DNA of 64,000 nucleotides. Source: Petrosia ficiformis. Taxonomy: Eukaryota; Porifera; Demospongiae; Haplosclerida; Petrosiidae. This document shows, in pieces, positions 1 to 12,900 of the stretch. A program made the position numbers and the translations under genes. How positions within the stretch are numbered: the stretch's first letter is position 1; every line of letters begins with the position of its first letter. The DNA is taken from the NCBI GenBank assembly GCA_947044365.1, contig OX345640.1:4204001-4268000 (forward strand). Direction: 5' to 3'. The notes beneath the pieces were generated by a model that was given only the letters and a program-made list of their open reading frames with translations, did no database searches and was not told the DNA's origin.

Positions 1-577
1 ATATGCTCACTTAGATCAAAAATTAAGGTATGGTATGTGAATACAAGGGTTTTGTTAATTAATTAGTTTAATTTAATTTATTATTACACATCAAGTATTG
101 TAATATGTAATTATTATGGCCATCTTTATCTATAATTAGGCTGAATGTGCATGTGACACAAACTAATATACATGTACATCAGGGTTTTTGGTACATTTTG
201 AAGCACATGCCAATTTGGATCAAAAATGGTTAGTGTGTATGCCGTTGGGAATACATCTTGAACCATTAGTGATAATATAACATCTGGCCCAAAGAGAGAA
301 CTGTGCAGTGCCAAATTATTCTGTGCTGTCTGTGTCACTTGCACTATTTCTGCCCTGTGGAGATGGCATATTTAATTAGAATGTTTTAATTAATTTATAA
401 ATTGATTGCTCTACAATCCAACAATTAAATGTTCAAATTTGTTTATTAACTGCTTATGCCATAGTTACAATATTTATTCTTGCCCTAATGATTTGACTCT
501 TTACCTTATATTTAAACACACACACACGCACACAAACACACACACACGCACACACACACACACACACACACGCACAG
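1..577. other. upstream intron of nucleoporin gene, dispersed repeat plus CA tract
   Basis: No exon seen. 197-330 matches 33,025-33,160 (shared dispersed repeat with small deletions). A (CA)n tract with CG interruptions runs from about 514 to 574 and ends in the acceptor cgcacag just before the exon at 578. Confidence 0.5.
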
Positions 578-3500
578 GGAAGTCAATGCTCAGTTGGACA
601 ATGAATTAGAGAAAAGAACAGATTTAGAGAGATACAGAGGAAGGTTAAGTCATCATAAAATACTGTTAATATTCTGTTAGTTCATTTTCATTTCATACAG
701 ACGCCCTATGAGAACTCCGTATTCTCAAAATATGTATGCTGCAATACGATGTCACAGGGATATTATTAGAGTACAGGTACAGTATATTATACAGTGAAAC
801 ATTTTTATTCCAAGCTCCCTAGAGGACACCCCTGTTTAGAGGACAGTTAAAGATGTCCCAAACTGTACATAAATGTATGATTGTATATACATATAATATA
901 AGTTCACCGCTGAAATGAGGACAACCTCTGTAATTAGGACAGAGAACAACAGGGGTTGAAGACATACACAATCAAATGAGTTGACAAGAGCATCAAATTA
1001 GGATAAATCGATAGTTTACTTGGTCCCTATAGTGATTAAAATTTCCTGTGATAATCATATCGTCTAAATATTGCCATATCGTGGTCACAAAAATAATGAT
1101 TATTGTGCCATAGCTTCAGGTTTTCAGCACTATCACATCTAAATCAGTTGTTCAACACTGTTTAATCAACAAATAAAAGGTATCAATTTGATTGTTGAAT
1201 GAAATCTACATACATATGTAAGGTAGCCAATAATCGCAGTAATCGTGATACTTGCACAGACAATAATCGTTTTCATAATCGCCCGTCCTTAGTGTCTGGA
1301 ATTGGGAAGTTCTACTATACATGTACATGTATTTATATCATTTTATATGAATTTAAATCAGGTATACACACATGATGATAACTGGGCATAATATTCATCA
1401 TAATATATATGATAGATACTGTTCATCGTGTTTTAGTAATGTTATTTGAGTATTATGAACACGTTAGAAATTATCTTTATTAATAAAATGTTTATTAATG
1501 AAAACTACATGTTTTGACCATGCTGAAGAAAACCTGTTGAAATGTTCAGTTTTTATTAATAAATATTTTATTAATAAATATTATTGCTGATCATGTGACC
1601 TGTGGCCAATCAGAGTGCAGATAATGCGTCACATGATTGAACATTAAATCACTTATTGCACACTTTGCTCACCTCTACTAGCGAAGCAGCTGCAACAACA
1701 GTGGTAGTTTACCAGATCATCAATAAATCACTTAGAACACACTTGACAGTGCATTGTGTGTTTCAATGTAGCACTTGGGCAGTCAATAAAGGTCTCATTT
1801 ACATAACACACTTGCCTTCGGCTCGTGCATTATGTAAACACAACCTTCATTGACCCGCCCTCGTGCTACATTAAAACACGTAATTACAGTAAAGTGTGTT
1901 CAAATAACTATAAAAAATCATCATACATTTATTTATTCATTTTACAAATAGTCTGCTGCCCTTGATAAATTGGCCAATCAAATGAAGGCATTGAACATCC
2001 TCCCACAATCATGGACACCTGAGTGCACAAGTGAAAACACTGAAGGTACAATTCATATTGTGATCAATGAAAACTTCATTTTTAATATTGATTTTGATGA
2101 TCACTATTCAGCCATTTTGAATAGTATTTAAATGAATAATTGTTTATTATCAAGTTCCACCTGCATGCAGTACATGTACATGCAGTACATACAGTACATG
2201 TACATGTACATACAGTACATGTAGTGTTTTAGCTAGCCACACTTCAACAGAACAGTGCTGACAAATCAGTGATTTAATTGCATTCACATCAAAGGGATGG
2301 CATTGGCATGCAGTGGTGCAGCACCTCTCTTTCACTCTTTAGCTAGAGCCATGACATATATTCCTAACCAGACATGGGGTAATAGTAATTGGTAATAAAT
2401 TATTAATAAAGTTTCAAAGTAATAATAATAGTAATAGTAATTAATAGTAATAGGAAAATACTTGAGTAATATAATTATAATTACGTTGGTTGTGTTTCTT
2501 ACATTAATGAATTATTCAAGTTGTCTATTGATAATGACAAGTTTAGAAATACTGGCTTATTATCCAAGCTCTAATGAAATGGTGCTTAACTCTGAGATAC
2601 TGGGTTTCAATCCTGACTGGAGTTTGTTGTTTCGACTATAGGATTTTGTTATTCTGCAATTTTATGTGGGAAATGGGGAACTTTGATTTGGGGAAAAGTA
2701 ATATTTTTATGTTGTGAAAATAATCAATGCATGTTCACTGAGTTTGTTAATATAAATGTACATGTTCACTGAGAGTGTTAATATAGATGTACATGTTCAC
2801 TGAGAGTTTTAATATACACACATGTAGATGTACATGTTCAATGAGAGTGTTAATATTATAGATGTACATGTTCACTAAGAGTTTTAATATACACACATGT
2901 AGATGTACATGTTCAATGAGAGTTTTAATATACACACATGTACAATGTAGATGTACATGTTCACTGAGAGTGTTAATATAGATGTACATGTTCTTGTGTA
3001 AGTACAGTACATTGTATATGTAAAATAAAACTCACCATGTAGTACAGTAATTACTCAGTAGTTTTAATATCACACTATAGTACATGTACAGTGTAGCTCT
3101 AGTTCAACAGGAGTTTTGAGATATACATGTATTTGTTAATTGAACACCACACTAGTAAGATAGTAATTACTGTACTGTACCGTACCGACAGTAGAACTAT
3201 AATTCTTTATTAGCCCTTGTCACACCTGCTTCTGTCCCCTCTGTCCCAAAAAATACATTTAAGAGTTTGAATATACGTATAAGTACATGTAATTCACTTC
3301 AGCCTCGGCCCTTGTTACTCCTGATTCTATCCATAAAATACATTGTACATTTAAGAGTCTCAATATACATGTACATGTTTTTGTGTAGGTACATGTAATT
3401 TTGCTTCAGCCCTTGTTGTTCCTGATTCTGTTCCATAAAATACATTGTACATTTAAGAGTCTCAATATACATGTACATGTTTTTGTGTAGGTAATTCAGC

Positions 3501-6500
3501 CTCAGCCCTAGTTACTCCTGATTCTGTTCCATAAAATACATTGTACATTTAAGAGTCTCAATATACATGTACATGTTTTTGTGTAGGTAATTCAGCCTCA
3601 GCTCTTGCTACTCCTGATTCTGTTCCATAAAATACATTGTACATTTAAGAGTCTCAATATACATGTACATGTTTTTGTGTAGGTACATGTAATTCAGCCT
3701 CAGCCCTTGTTGCTCCTGATTCTGTTCCATAAAATACATTGTACATTTAAGAGTCTCAATATACATGTACATGTTTTTGTGTAGGTAATTCAGCCTCAGC
3801 TCTTGTTACTCCTGATTCTGTTCCATAAAATACATTGTACATTTAAGAGTCTCAATATGTACATGTACATGTTTTTGTGTAGGTAATTCAGCCTCAGCTC
3901 TTGTTACTCCTGATTCTGTTCCATAAAATACATTGTACATTTAAGAGTCTCAATATACATGTACATGTTTTTGTGTAGGTAATTCAGCCTCAGCCCTTGT
4001 TACTCCTGATTCTGTTCCATAAATTACATTGTGCATTTAAGAGTCTCAATATGTACATGTACATGTTTTTGTGTAGGTAATTCAGCCTCAGCCCTTGTTA
4101 CTCCTGATTTTGTACCATATCGAGCACTGAAAAAGCCAGAGATCAGCCCAGATGAAAAGAAAAGGCTGAAACTACTACAACAACATCTGATGAAAATCAA
4201 GACTCGGTACATTGTGGTCCCGAGTATCAAGGACAGGGTTAGCCCACAAGGTTGGTGGTATCACAAATAGTACACTATCTACATAATATATATATAATTA
4301 TAAAGTATATAATTATACATGTATGTGTAAATAATATATATATATTGTATGTACATGTGTATACATATTTATTCATTAATGATATTTCTAGCTATTGTTC
4401 TGTTTTCATCTGTAGCTTTTGAACAAGTGGTATCACCTTCACATACTCCTAGTTCACCATCTCCACCAGGTTTGTATACTGTACATAATTATGAGACTAT
4501 CAAGCCAAAGTTTACCATCAATTGTCCATGTCTCATTAGACTAGTATTGTTTTATACTTTTATAGTCTGTTCACATTCACTATGTCCTCAAAATTAGGAT
4601 GTGATGACTTTATATGTAATATAGTGTATAGTTTAATGTCATAAGGCTAATACATGATTATATTGTAACTCAATAATGAAGCAATGGATTGAAATTTGAC
4701 ATACACAAAAAAAGAATGGGAAGAACTATTATATGAAAATGGTACAGGTAAAAAGATTGTTAGTCATTTCAAACTAAAGTTATGAACATTTTTCTGAGGT
4801 CATGGTGAACATGAATGACCTTTAGTTACAATTATTATAGTACATGTACAACAGCTTTCTCAAATTTTTAGTTTATTTATACATGTACAGGTACATGTAG
4901 TTGATTAACTAAAATAATAGTAGGCTTACTAAAAGGGTTTTAGTTAACTAACTAAAAGCATCTATTATTGGCACTTTTTGGTTTTAGTTATTACAAATTT
5001 ACAATAGACTTGTAATTTAATTGTAGTTCATTTGCTAAAAGTCACTAAAATGTGTTTTAGTTTAATTACACTAGTTTAATTCGTTTATTAAAATGTATGC
5101 ATTATGTAGCAATTACATTGTTACTATTCAGTTAGACTCTGACAGGGGTGTGGAAACATTGAGCCAACTACCAGACATTTTGACCTATCCTGCTATACTT
5201 TGTAATTTGTATACAGTTCAATTTCAATTTACCAGAGATTTAAACAATGTCCTGGATGACTGACTTGTTTCCACACCACTGGACACTGATGGTAGCTAAG
5301 AAGGCCTATAATGATTGCTCTCATTATACAATGTTTAACCTCTCTTGTAGATATATCTGCAAGTCAAACATCACTTCCACAGGAAATGCTGAACTCCATA
5401 CCTTATACTGTATCTCATCATGGTGATGAAACTCTAAATGAAGAAAGTGTAAGAGCAGTTACACCTAGCTCTACTTCAAGAGAACCCCAAGTGCCTCTAT
5501 ATCATCTGTCCTATCTACCTGCCCCTAAACCCTCTAGCCCGACTGGTGGAATTATTACAGATGGTGTTGGGTATATCTATTCTAATAAAAAGACTATTAC
5601 ATTTGATAGAACTCCAGTTTCGACATCACTCACTCCTCCACAATCTTCAAGATCTGATGAAATGGGAGGAGGACCAGGAATGTTAGGACCTGGTTTGGGG
5701 CTAGGATCACAGATTGGAACAGTGACACCTAGTTTCGGAATGGGACCAGTATCCAAAGGAATTTCAATTGGCACTCAATCTACATTCAGCTCTAGTACTA
5801 TCATTACCACTCCTACAAATGTGACATTAGTCTCGGCCAAACCACCTATCAGTAATCCTCTTTATAGTTCAGCGGTTCCCACTGGCTCACTTCCTCCTTA
5901 TAATTTGATAACTCCTCAAAGCAGAATGATGTCTTCATTTCCTCCTCCATTGTCTCACATGCCTTTGAGTGTTACATTGTCATCATCTTTATTAACTATT
6001 TCAACAGCGACCTCTTTGACTACATCTAAGCCACCAGTCACTATATCACCAGAAAGCTCAATACAATCCAATGCACCTGTATACACATCCAGTGTTACTC
6101 ATTCTACTACTCCTATAAGCTTTATACAATCCAATACACCTGTATACTCATCTAGTGTTACTCATTCTACTACTCCTATAAGCTTAACACATTCCAATGC
6201 ACCTGTATACTCATCCAGTGTTACTCATTCTACTAGTCCTATAAGCTTAATACAATCCAATGCACCTGTATACTCATCCAGTGTTACTCATTCTACTACT
6301 CCTATAAGCTTAACACATTCCAATGCACCTGTATACACATCCAGTGTTACTCATTCTACTACTCCTATAAGCTTAATACAATCCAATGCACCTGTATACT
6401 CATCCAGTGTTACTCATTCTACTACTCCTATAAGCTTAACACATTCCAATGCACCTGTATACTCATCCAGTGTTACTCATTCTACTACTTCTATAAGCTT

Positions 6501-9500
6501 AACACATTCCAATGCACCTGTATACTCATCCAATGTTACTACTCCTGTAAGCTCAATACATTCCAATGTACCATTCAGTGTTCCTCATTCTAATGCTCCT
6601 GTGTCTAAAGGTAGTACAAGTACATTTAAGCTTCCACAGTTTCCATTCCCTGGAACTCAACCCAGTATAACCAAACCTCCTCCAACAACATTGACCAACA
6701 TGTCAGGGATTCAATCTCGTTTACATGGAATGCAGACTCAATCTTCAGTAGCTGGTAACTCACTCACTGAAGTACCGGTATCATCATCATTTGTAGCTAC
6801 ACAGTCCAGTGTAACCTCTACAGCCTCTTTGACGTATTCTGTTAATACAGTGCCTACAAAACCATCTACCACAAGTAAACAAGACTCTATTTCAACAGTT
6901 ACTAGTACGATTCCATCACTGTCATCATCCCTCACTGTTCCTACTATGACTAAGTCTTTCTCTTTCACTACTGGAGCAAATTTCTCTTTTGGACCTGGAG
7001 GAGGAATGAGATCATCAACTACTTCAGGACCATTTGTATTTGGAGGGTCCACACCAAATTCTACCAGCCCTTTCACCATGTTCCATACATCTGCACCATT
7101 AGGACATCCACCTCCTCCTGTGTCTTTTCCTTTCAGCAGTCCAATTTCAAGTCTTAGCAGTAGTCAAGGAATTAATACTTCCACAGCCCAAACCATTCAT
7201 AAGCCAGTTCCTACCACAACTGGTAAGTGATTCAGTATAATTGGATTGGTACCAATTCACCTACTCCCAAATCACCTACTGTCGTTTCACCTACTTATCG
7301 TAAATTAGTGTCAATTTGCATACTGTTTTAAAATAGTAACTTTTGATGTTCTCTGTGGGAAATAAAAAAATTCATCGCTTACTTTGAGGAAGCATGGGTA
7401 ATTGGAAGATTTCCTCTTAATCTATAGAGTATATATGTGAAAGGACTAACAATCACTTAAAAGGTTGGCATAACATTCTTAAAAAGGTAGTTGGTAAGGC
7501 TCACCCGAACATCTTTAATTAATTACTAGTTATTACTATTGTATCATTGACACTATTTTTAAAATGAAAATTAAAGAGTAAGTGAATTGATACTATTTGA
7601 CAATAAGTAGGCGAAATGGGACTATCCCATATCATTATATATATATGTATGGCTAACTCTGAGAGAATCAGTCCCTGTGTTATTTATATTTAATTCATGA
7701 GGCAACATCCGTGTTATTAAGGCTCAATAAAACTACTCTACTATTTATTACAACATGGTAATGAATATCTATAACATTATCCTGTCCTCTGTTCTCGCTT
7801 TGTATGATTAGGTGACAGAGTTTGATATGCAAGAATACATACAAGTGTACTTCCTGAATTATAAATTTTATTGACTTCCTATACAAAATTTATTAATAGC
7901 GAACGTTTAAAGAGAAGCCGTTACCTCTGAATTTAGTCAAATGCTGTCAGAAAAAGCTGTCTCAGCTCTGTGTCGGGGATCAAAATTTCATTTAGTAAAT
8001 AGTTTTAAATGGTAGAAATTTATCAAATTTTAGATGGTTTCCAGGATTTAATTTTGTGATTCATAATCCCACACAAGTCACTCAAAGGGTTAATCATGTT
8101 TGTAATATTATAGTACATTTACTAGAAAATTACAAATAATTTAATAGTAATCTAAAGAAAGATGTTTCTCTAGGTTAAAGGATTTATTGAAGCTTTGACA
8201 CATTAATCCATGATAGTATCACACTTACTTACATGTACATGTACATACATGATTGCATGTACACATGTATATAATTGTATCTAATATATCTACAGAGGCT
8301 ATGAATAATAATAATAAATTAAATAATAGCCTGTGATGAACGTCATAAATAAAATATATATATACATTATATATATAATTATATATAATATATATAAACC
8401 AGCATATAAGAAATATTATTAAGATTCAGTAAAATTCCTGTTAACCTAATACACTGTATGTGACCAGATTTACCAATTTTTTTCCAACAAAATAATTTGA
8501 TTAAAAATTTGCTTTTAATTACTTGTTAATAATTAAGAAAATAAATGAAATTCAATGTCATTTCGATTCATAAAATAATAACTAATAATTATTATACTGT
8601 ATCAAATATATTAGTTTACCAATGACTATAACATTAAAGTTGGTATGTAATAGGTTTATGTCCAGGTTTTCCCCAGAAAAAGAAGTAGAGTGATGATTAT
8701 ATTAGCCCCACCCATTTCAAACTAGCGACTCTCCTTGCATATTTCCCTGACACTCTTCATTTATTTCCTTTCTCTTGAAATACAACCTCACATCAATTTT
8801 GTATTGCAAAAAAGAAAAAAAAGAAAAAATAGTAGCACGGTGGAGTGCTGCGCTAGAGCGCTCTAGAGAAAATGCTGTGGTTTAATGGTAGCTCTTCTTG
8901 GGTCTTGAGTTACTATACAAAATGGCAGAATAGTGAGCGACCATTTGGAAATTACTTTGCAGGATAAGATGATTAAGATCCCTTTGTGCAGACTAGGTCA
9001 CATGCTCTCATCAGAATCTGAGAAAAAAATTAAAATTACTAACAGTAAGTGTTCATTTATTCTGAGCCCTTCAGTTAGGGGCGTTGTTTCTAGTTTATAC
9101 AATTATTCATTCATCAATCTTTGTACTATAAAAATTGATTCACCAGTCATCCTCCATTATTAGTTTCAGATTTAAAAAGTGATCAGAAAACTCAAGATGA
9201 TCAAAGAACGCAAGATGATGAAGAAGAGTCCAATGGTGGTACTGGCAGTTTTGATTGCTCGGCTAATTCATCTCGTCCTGAGAGCAGTACACCCATATCT
9301 TCATCCCAGGTAGATCAAGACAAGTCTAACATTGTGACGTTAAATGAACCCAATGAAGGCAAACCTAATTCACTTACTACCCTTGGAGAACAAATGAAAG
9401 TTTCCTCAAACCACACTCAAAATAAAACAGATGTAAATGTCAAAGATGCTAATACAGAGTCTGAGAAAGAAGTCGAAAAGAATGGCCAAGATGAGGCAAA

Positions 9501-9908
9501 AGGAGGAAATGCAGGTGATAGTAAGGACAGTGTTATTGATGATAAGTCAAGTACAGCTACCCAACCTATTGACACACAGACAACTATACCTCAGCCTCAG
9601 AACCAACCTGTGTCTTCAACTATTATCCCTTCATCTGTTGGGTCTACTTCAGTAAAGACAGTTACTAGTTTGACTGGTCATACTGGAATTGAAGAACAAG
9701 ATCCAAATGATACCACATCAAGTAGTATTCTTTCTTCATCTGTTGTTACCACTACTGTATCTACGTCCGTTGAAACTAGTTTGATTATAAATCAGTCAAG
9801 TTCAGTACCTCAAACCAGTTTAGGAAATGAACAACGAAACACAACAACACCATCTCCATTAACAATAGTAAGTTGATGATATCTATGAATTCAACTTGCA
9901 TAAACACC

Positions 9909-9940
<32 letters not shown>

Positions 9941-12900
9941 GTATAACATCAAGTTTTTGTAATTTAAATGGATCCATATCAATGAGACCAGTGTCCTCTT
10001 CACTAGTGTTGTTTTAATTAACTATAACTACAACTAAAACTCCTTTTGGTAAGGGATTGTGACGTTTAGTTAACTAAACTATAACTAAATTACAGGTCTA
10101 CTGCAATAACTATAACTAACTAAAATGAAAATTGGCCAATAATGGGCACTTTTAGTTAGTTAACTAAAACTAAAACCCTTTTAGTAAGCCTAATATTATT
10201 TTAGTTAATTAAACTAAAAGTTTGAGAAACCAGACATACATGTACTATAACTATAACCAAAAGTAGTCATTATTGTCAAACTAAAACAACACTACTCTCC
10301 AGATTGGTTTTCAAGAGCACTGTATCCTTTGTGCCATATGGTGTGCCCTTTATTATTTCTGAAAATACACTCCTCAGTCTAAGAGGAGACTCACACACAT
10401 ACTACATGATTACATGTACTCTGCTTTCTGTACTATGACTAGTAGAGTCAAAAGACAGAAAGAAAGAAACTGTCAACATATCAGCTAAGAGCCAGTGCTT
10501 GAAGTTGTAGCAGCAACTACCTCAATTGTACTTAGTTTGAAGCAATGCTTCACCAGCGATAGTCTTGAAGGAAACAGGAATTATGTTTCTATTACCAGGG
10601 TCTTCCCGAGGTTGTTAATCTGTAACCATGAGTTATAGAAATTGGCATAGCATTATAACCAAAAGGTTTTAGGTAAAGTAATTTCAAGTCTGCTAGTAGC
10701 TCATTTGAAGTGCCAATGTTCATAATTTACAGAAAATTTGCTAACTACCTACAGACAGACAAATTGATCACGGTAACCCTCATTCCACTTATATGTACAC
10801 TGGCAAGTATTAACTAATAACTTAAAATTCTCTCATTTTCTCACTCTCTGTCTCTCTGTCTCTCTTCCTCTCTCTTTGTCTCTTCCTGTCTCTGTCTCCC
10901 TCTATCTTTCTCTGTCTTGTCTGTCGCTCTATTAGGGAGACAATATTGATGATGATGACATGATGGGAGGAATGGATGATGATGATATAAATGTCAATGG
11001 TCAGTTATTTAATTAATCTCTTACATGTAATCCAATTTAATCAAAAAGTACATTAATATGTGACTAAACTGAGTAAAGGAATTTTTGAACATTTTGTAGA
11101 AATTAAATTCTTATCATTATTGCTTCTTATAATTATCATAGAAGCCTAGCAAAGTACATGTACATGTACATGTACATGTATGTTCGCATACCAGGCTTTT
11201 ATTAAGAAATTTTGTCAAGGGGGTGCGAAATGTGAATTTGAAAGACTTTGGGAGAGAGGGGGGGGGATACAGGATTATTGTAGTGTGCATATTAAATTCC
11301 AGGAGGGGGGCAAGGTGCCTAAATAAAACCCTCCATACTGAGTTACATTATCACACGATTTAATGGACTTTCTATTGTTACATATACATGTGTTCTCTGA
11401 TTAGCGATAGTTTTGCAATCTTGAACAATTAAATTAGGTATCCAAGTGGAGCAATAGTTGATCTTCCTGGACACCAACTTTAGTTTACTTCCTGTACTAA
11501 ATAGCTGAATACATGTAGCTAGTTACTTTTAGTAAAGTCTTTCACATTCACAATGTCCTCAAAATTATAATGTAATGACTTTATATGTAATGTAGTGTAT
11601 AGTTTAATGTCATAAGGTTAATACATGATTATACTGTAACTCAATAATGAAGCAATGGATTGAGATTTGACATACACAAAAAAGAACGGGAAGGATAATT
11701 ATATGAAAATGGTGCAAGTAAAAAGATGGTTGATCATTTCAAACGAAAGTTATGACCATTTTTCCGAGGACAAGGTGAACATGAATGACCTTTAGTGTTG
11801 TTTTAGTATGACAATAATCATCACTTTTAGTTATAGTATGTGTGCCTAGCTTATCACAATTTTAGTTATAGTTGTAGTTATAGTTAATCAACTAATTCCT
11901 TATTAAAAGGGTTTACTAACTTAAAGTCCCCATTATTCATATTAATTAGTTGTAGTTATTAAAGTACACCTGTAATTCAATTATATATGTACTAAAAGTC
12001 ACAATGGCCTTACTTACCAAAAAGGGTTTTAGTTATAGTTAACTAAAATAACACTAGTAGCTGAATTTTTTGATCAAAAATTATTATTTCCCAAGAGACT
12101 AATTTTCTTTACTTATAATATTAAAGCACATTTGCCTATGCTTGTCTCCTCAACACTTCTTGTGCTGTAATTTTCATAATGCAAGATTGACCTAAGGTAC
12201 TACTGTACTAGTTGTAACTAAAGGTCATTCACGTTCACCATGACCTCAGAAAAATGTTCATAACTTTAGTTTGGAATGTCCAACATTCTTTTCACCTGGA
12301 CCATGAAATGTCCAACAATCTTTTTGCCTGCACCATTTTCATATAATAGTCCTTCTCATTCTTTTTTGTGTATGTCAAATTTCAATCCATTGCTTCATTA
12401 TTGAGTTGCAATATAATCATGTATTAACCTTATGACATTAAACTATACATTATATTACATATAAAGTCATCATATTATAACTTTGAGGACATTGTAAATG
12501 TGAACATACTTTAGAAACTATAATGAATTGGATAACAATTACTAGTTGGTCACTAATTGTTTTAACTTCAACATGTATGTCCTCCTATATCAGTTATTCA
12601 TTTTGTTTTCTACAGGTGGTAGTAGCACTGATGATTTGTTTGGTTCCTCCTCCTTCCTTTCTAGTTTTGAAAGTAAATCATCTTCCACTAAATCATCCAC
12701 TAATAATCCGTTTGGAAATGTACATAGTACATTACAATCTTCTACTGCATTCACTCAGGTATGCTATCCATTTCTTCTGTACTGCAATTACTATAGACAT
12801 CTACGATCTGAGGAACCATCCTCATAACGCAAGATGAAATTTAAATTTACAAGTATTACATGTACTTTGAACACTTACAATACTGGTACATGTAGCATGT

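Noticed and set aside
8933..9163. Open frame with splice-like borders upstream of the exon at 9,170
   Set aside because: Its phase does not fit the nucleoporin chain, and copy B (near 53,095-53,240) has frameshifts and a changed donor.
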